A stretch of DNA of 64,000 nt. Source: Porphyromonadaceae bacterium. Its GTDB lineage: Bacteria > Bacteroidota > Bacteroidia > Bacteroidales > Dysgonomonadaceae. A program made the position numbers and the translations under genes. The stretch is from contig JAJFTO010000016.1 in NCBI GenBank assembly GCA_021372865.1, forward strand, positions 1 through 64,000, read 5' to 3'. The notes under the pieces are model-generated. The model was given only the letters and a program-made list of their open reading frames with translations, made no database searches and was not told the DNA's origin. Positions 62,789 to 64,000 of the stretch are shown piece after piece (the stretch's first letter is position 1; each line of letters begins with the position of its first letter).

Positions 62789-63963
62789 ACGACAAATGGA
62801 TCAAAGCATCGGTGCTCGCAGGTTTATGGGCTGGTGTCGAGATTATCGCGGGCAGCTTTTTGCACAATCTGAAAATACCTTTTTCAGGTACTTTCCTTAC
62901 ACTTATTTCCATTATACTGGTCATTGGTTTTTTTCAGATCTGGCCAAGGTATGGCATTATCTGGCGGGCAGGATTGATTACTGCGCTCATGAAATCCATT
63001 TCCCCCAGTTCTGTTATCCTGGGGCCCATGATTGCCATTGCCATGGAGGGGTTTGTGATGGAGCTTGCGATTCGTGTGGCAGGCAGGAATATCATGGGAT
63101 ATATCAGTGCGGGGATGCTGACCATGGCAGGAATCCTGATCCATAAAATTGTAAGGCTTTATTTATTGTATGGCTGGGATATATTTGTCATTTATGAAGA
63201 GATGTACAACTTTGCAACCAGGAGCCTTGAATTTCTCCATACGCAACCCATGCGAGCGGTGTTGATTCTGTTTGTTATTTATGCTTTGTTGGGCGCAGTG
63301 GCTGCACTGTTTGGTTATAAGCTGGGACAAAAATCAAAGGCAGAGCAAACCCTTGATCTTTCGTTTACTGCTTCCTCTCGGAATGAAATCTGGAACCGGC
63401 CACCTGAAGCGATTGTCTATTCCACCCGATATTTAATCATGCTGGTCATACTCATTCCCCTGATTCTTTTTGGGTTGAATAATCTGACGTGGGTCCAGGC
63501 ACTCCTGCTGACTGTTCCGTGGTTTATTTTTGTTTTCCGGCGTTATCATCTTGCTTTGCGGCAGTTGAGAAAATGGCTCTTCTGGATGCAGCTGCTGGTG
63601 ATACTTGTGTTGGCCCTGTTCTTTAGCAGGACAGTGGAAAGTGGACTCGAAGGTCGCCTGACTGCGTTGTCCGGAGGGTTTATCATGGTGCTTCGCGCGC
63701 TGGTGGTAGTCACCGGTTTTGCTGCCCTGAGCACTGAATTGCGTGCTCCCCTTATGCAGCGGCTCTTTTTCCGATCGGGATTCAGGCAGCTTTATCTTTC
63801 TGTAAATCATGCTTTCGGCATATTGCCCATGGTGATCAGTAGTTTTACCACGACACGCCGGTTTATTGCAAATCCGGCACGCTCCATTGCAACCAGCCTG
63901 CGTTATGTGGACAGCTGGCATTATCATCTCCTGCGACAGCTCGACGAGGGAGAGGCAGATTGA
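62767..63963 (+). CDS. ECF-like S-T fusion membrane protein
   Basis: A 398-residue membrane protein that appears to fuse two parts. Residues 10-190 contain five to six helices with the look of an ECF S-component (AGLWAGVEIIAGSFLHNLKI, SPSSVILGPMIAIAMEG). Residues 225-390 resemble an ECF T-component, with hydrophobic helices followed by an amphipathic coupling stretch (FRSGFRQLYLSVNHAFGI, SSFTTTRRFIANP). No ABC ATPase is visible in the window; the THEP1 NTPase may substitute for it, or the ATPase may lie beyond the end. The substrate is unknown. Assignment is from pattern, not a search. Confidence 0.5.
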   Translation: MEQKRTVNDKWIKASVLAGLWAGVEIIAGSFLHNLKIPFSGTFLTLISIILVIGFFQIWPRYGIIWRAGLITALMKSISPSSVILGPMIAIAMEGFVMELAIRVAGRNIMGYISAGMLTMAGILIHKIVRLYLLYGWDIFVIYEEMYNFATRSLEFLHTQPMRAVLILFVIYALLGAVAALFGYKLGQKSKAEQTLDLSFTASSRNEIWNRPPEAIVYSTRYLIMLVILIPLILFGLNNLTWVQALLLTVPWFIFVFRRYHLALRQLRKWLFWMQLLVILVLALFFSRTVESGLEGRLTALSGGFIMVLRALVVVTGFAALSTELRAPLMQRLFFRSGFRQLYLSVNHAFGILPMVISSFTTTRRFIANPARSIATSLRYVDSWHYHLLRQLDEGEAD

Positions 63964-64000
63964 ATTAACTTCTTTTTCTCACCAACTGATAACCTGATCG

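Noticed and set aside
1..64000. tRNA, rRNA, CRISPR or insertion sequence
   Set aside because: No tRNA-like cloverleaf, regular direct-repeat-spacer array, transposase or rRNA stretch was seen on either strand by eye; a covariance-model scan would be needed to be sure of small RNAs.

Overview
The window looks like part of a Bacteroidales chromosome. The promoters carry the Bacteroidetes -7 box TAnnTTTG instead of a -10/-35 pair. The gene set includes families largely restricted to that phylum: DUF5606, DUF5687, DUF4890, DUF5916, a Porin_10-type porin, a fused HisB and archaeal-type ProRS. A Dysgonomonadaceae or Porphyromonadaceae relative is my guess; the family cannot be settled from this sequence alone.

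Layout. Positions 1-6.0 kb form an AT-rich accessory island, entirely on the minus strand. It holds two two-gene modules that look like anti-phage defence. One is an unknown protein plus a TIR-like effector. The other is an RloC/PrrC-like ATPase with a candidate C-terminal RNase site, plus a PD-(D/E)xK nuclease. They are separated by a long imperfect palindrome ending in TAAC/GTTA motifs, and related motifs recur at both outer edges, so the island resembles stacked gene cassettes. From 6.5 kb on the sequence is more GC-rich and core-like: nnr, rplU-rpmA, a THUMP-like methyltransferase and an AAA_14 ATPase with a palindromic operator.

Positions 11.4-19.4 kb hold a complete histidine operon (hisG-D-C-B-H-A-F-IE, minus strand). 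It is headed by an 18-residue leader peptide with five His codons and an attenuator. Its intergenic gaps contain degenerate 7-bp tandem repeats and one large cruciform. Positions 19.7-34.8 kb carry a membrane-anchored MutS-like ATPase, a porin with a solute-binding protein, a DUF4890 protein, a DUF368 lipid-carrier transporter, a DUF5916 protein, a HerA-like ATPase with an ABC exporter, and a GH29 fucosidase.

Positions 34.8-47.0 kb hold menA, proS, an OmpA-TPR envelope pair, a NarL-type two-component system, an MFS exporter and a GH2 beta-mannosidase. Positions 47.1-56.7 kb hold a long RelA/SpoT homologue with a degenerate HD domain, a divergent FolK-like protein, nfeD, plsC, a FemAB-like transferase, galE and a DUF5606-cdsA-winged-helix cluster. 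Positions 56.8-61.2 kb hold a lactonase lipoprotein, a flavin reductase with metA (predicted acetyl-CoA type) and pyrBI. The window ends with a THEP1-type NTPase, MobA and a fused ECF-like membrane protein, which may be a molybdenum/tungsten cofactor or precursor-uptake cluster that continues beyond the edge.

No tRNA, rRNA, CRISPR array, intact insertion sequence or replication origin was seen.
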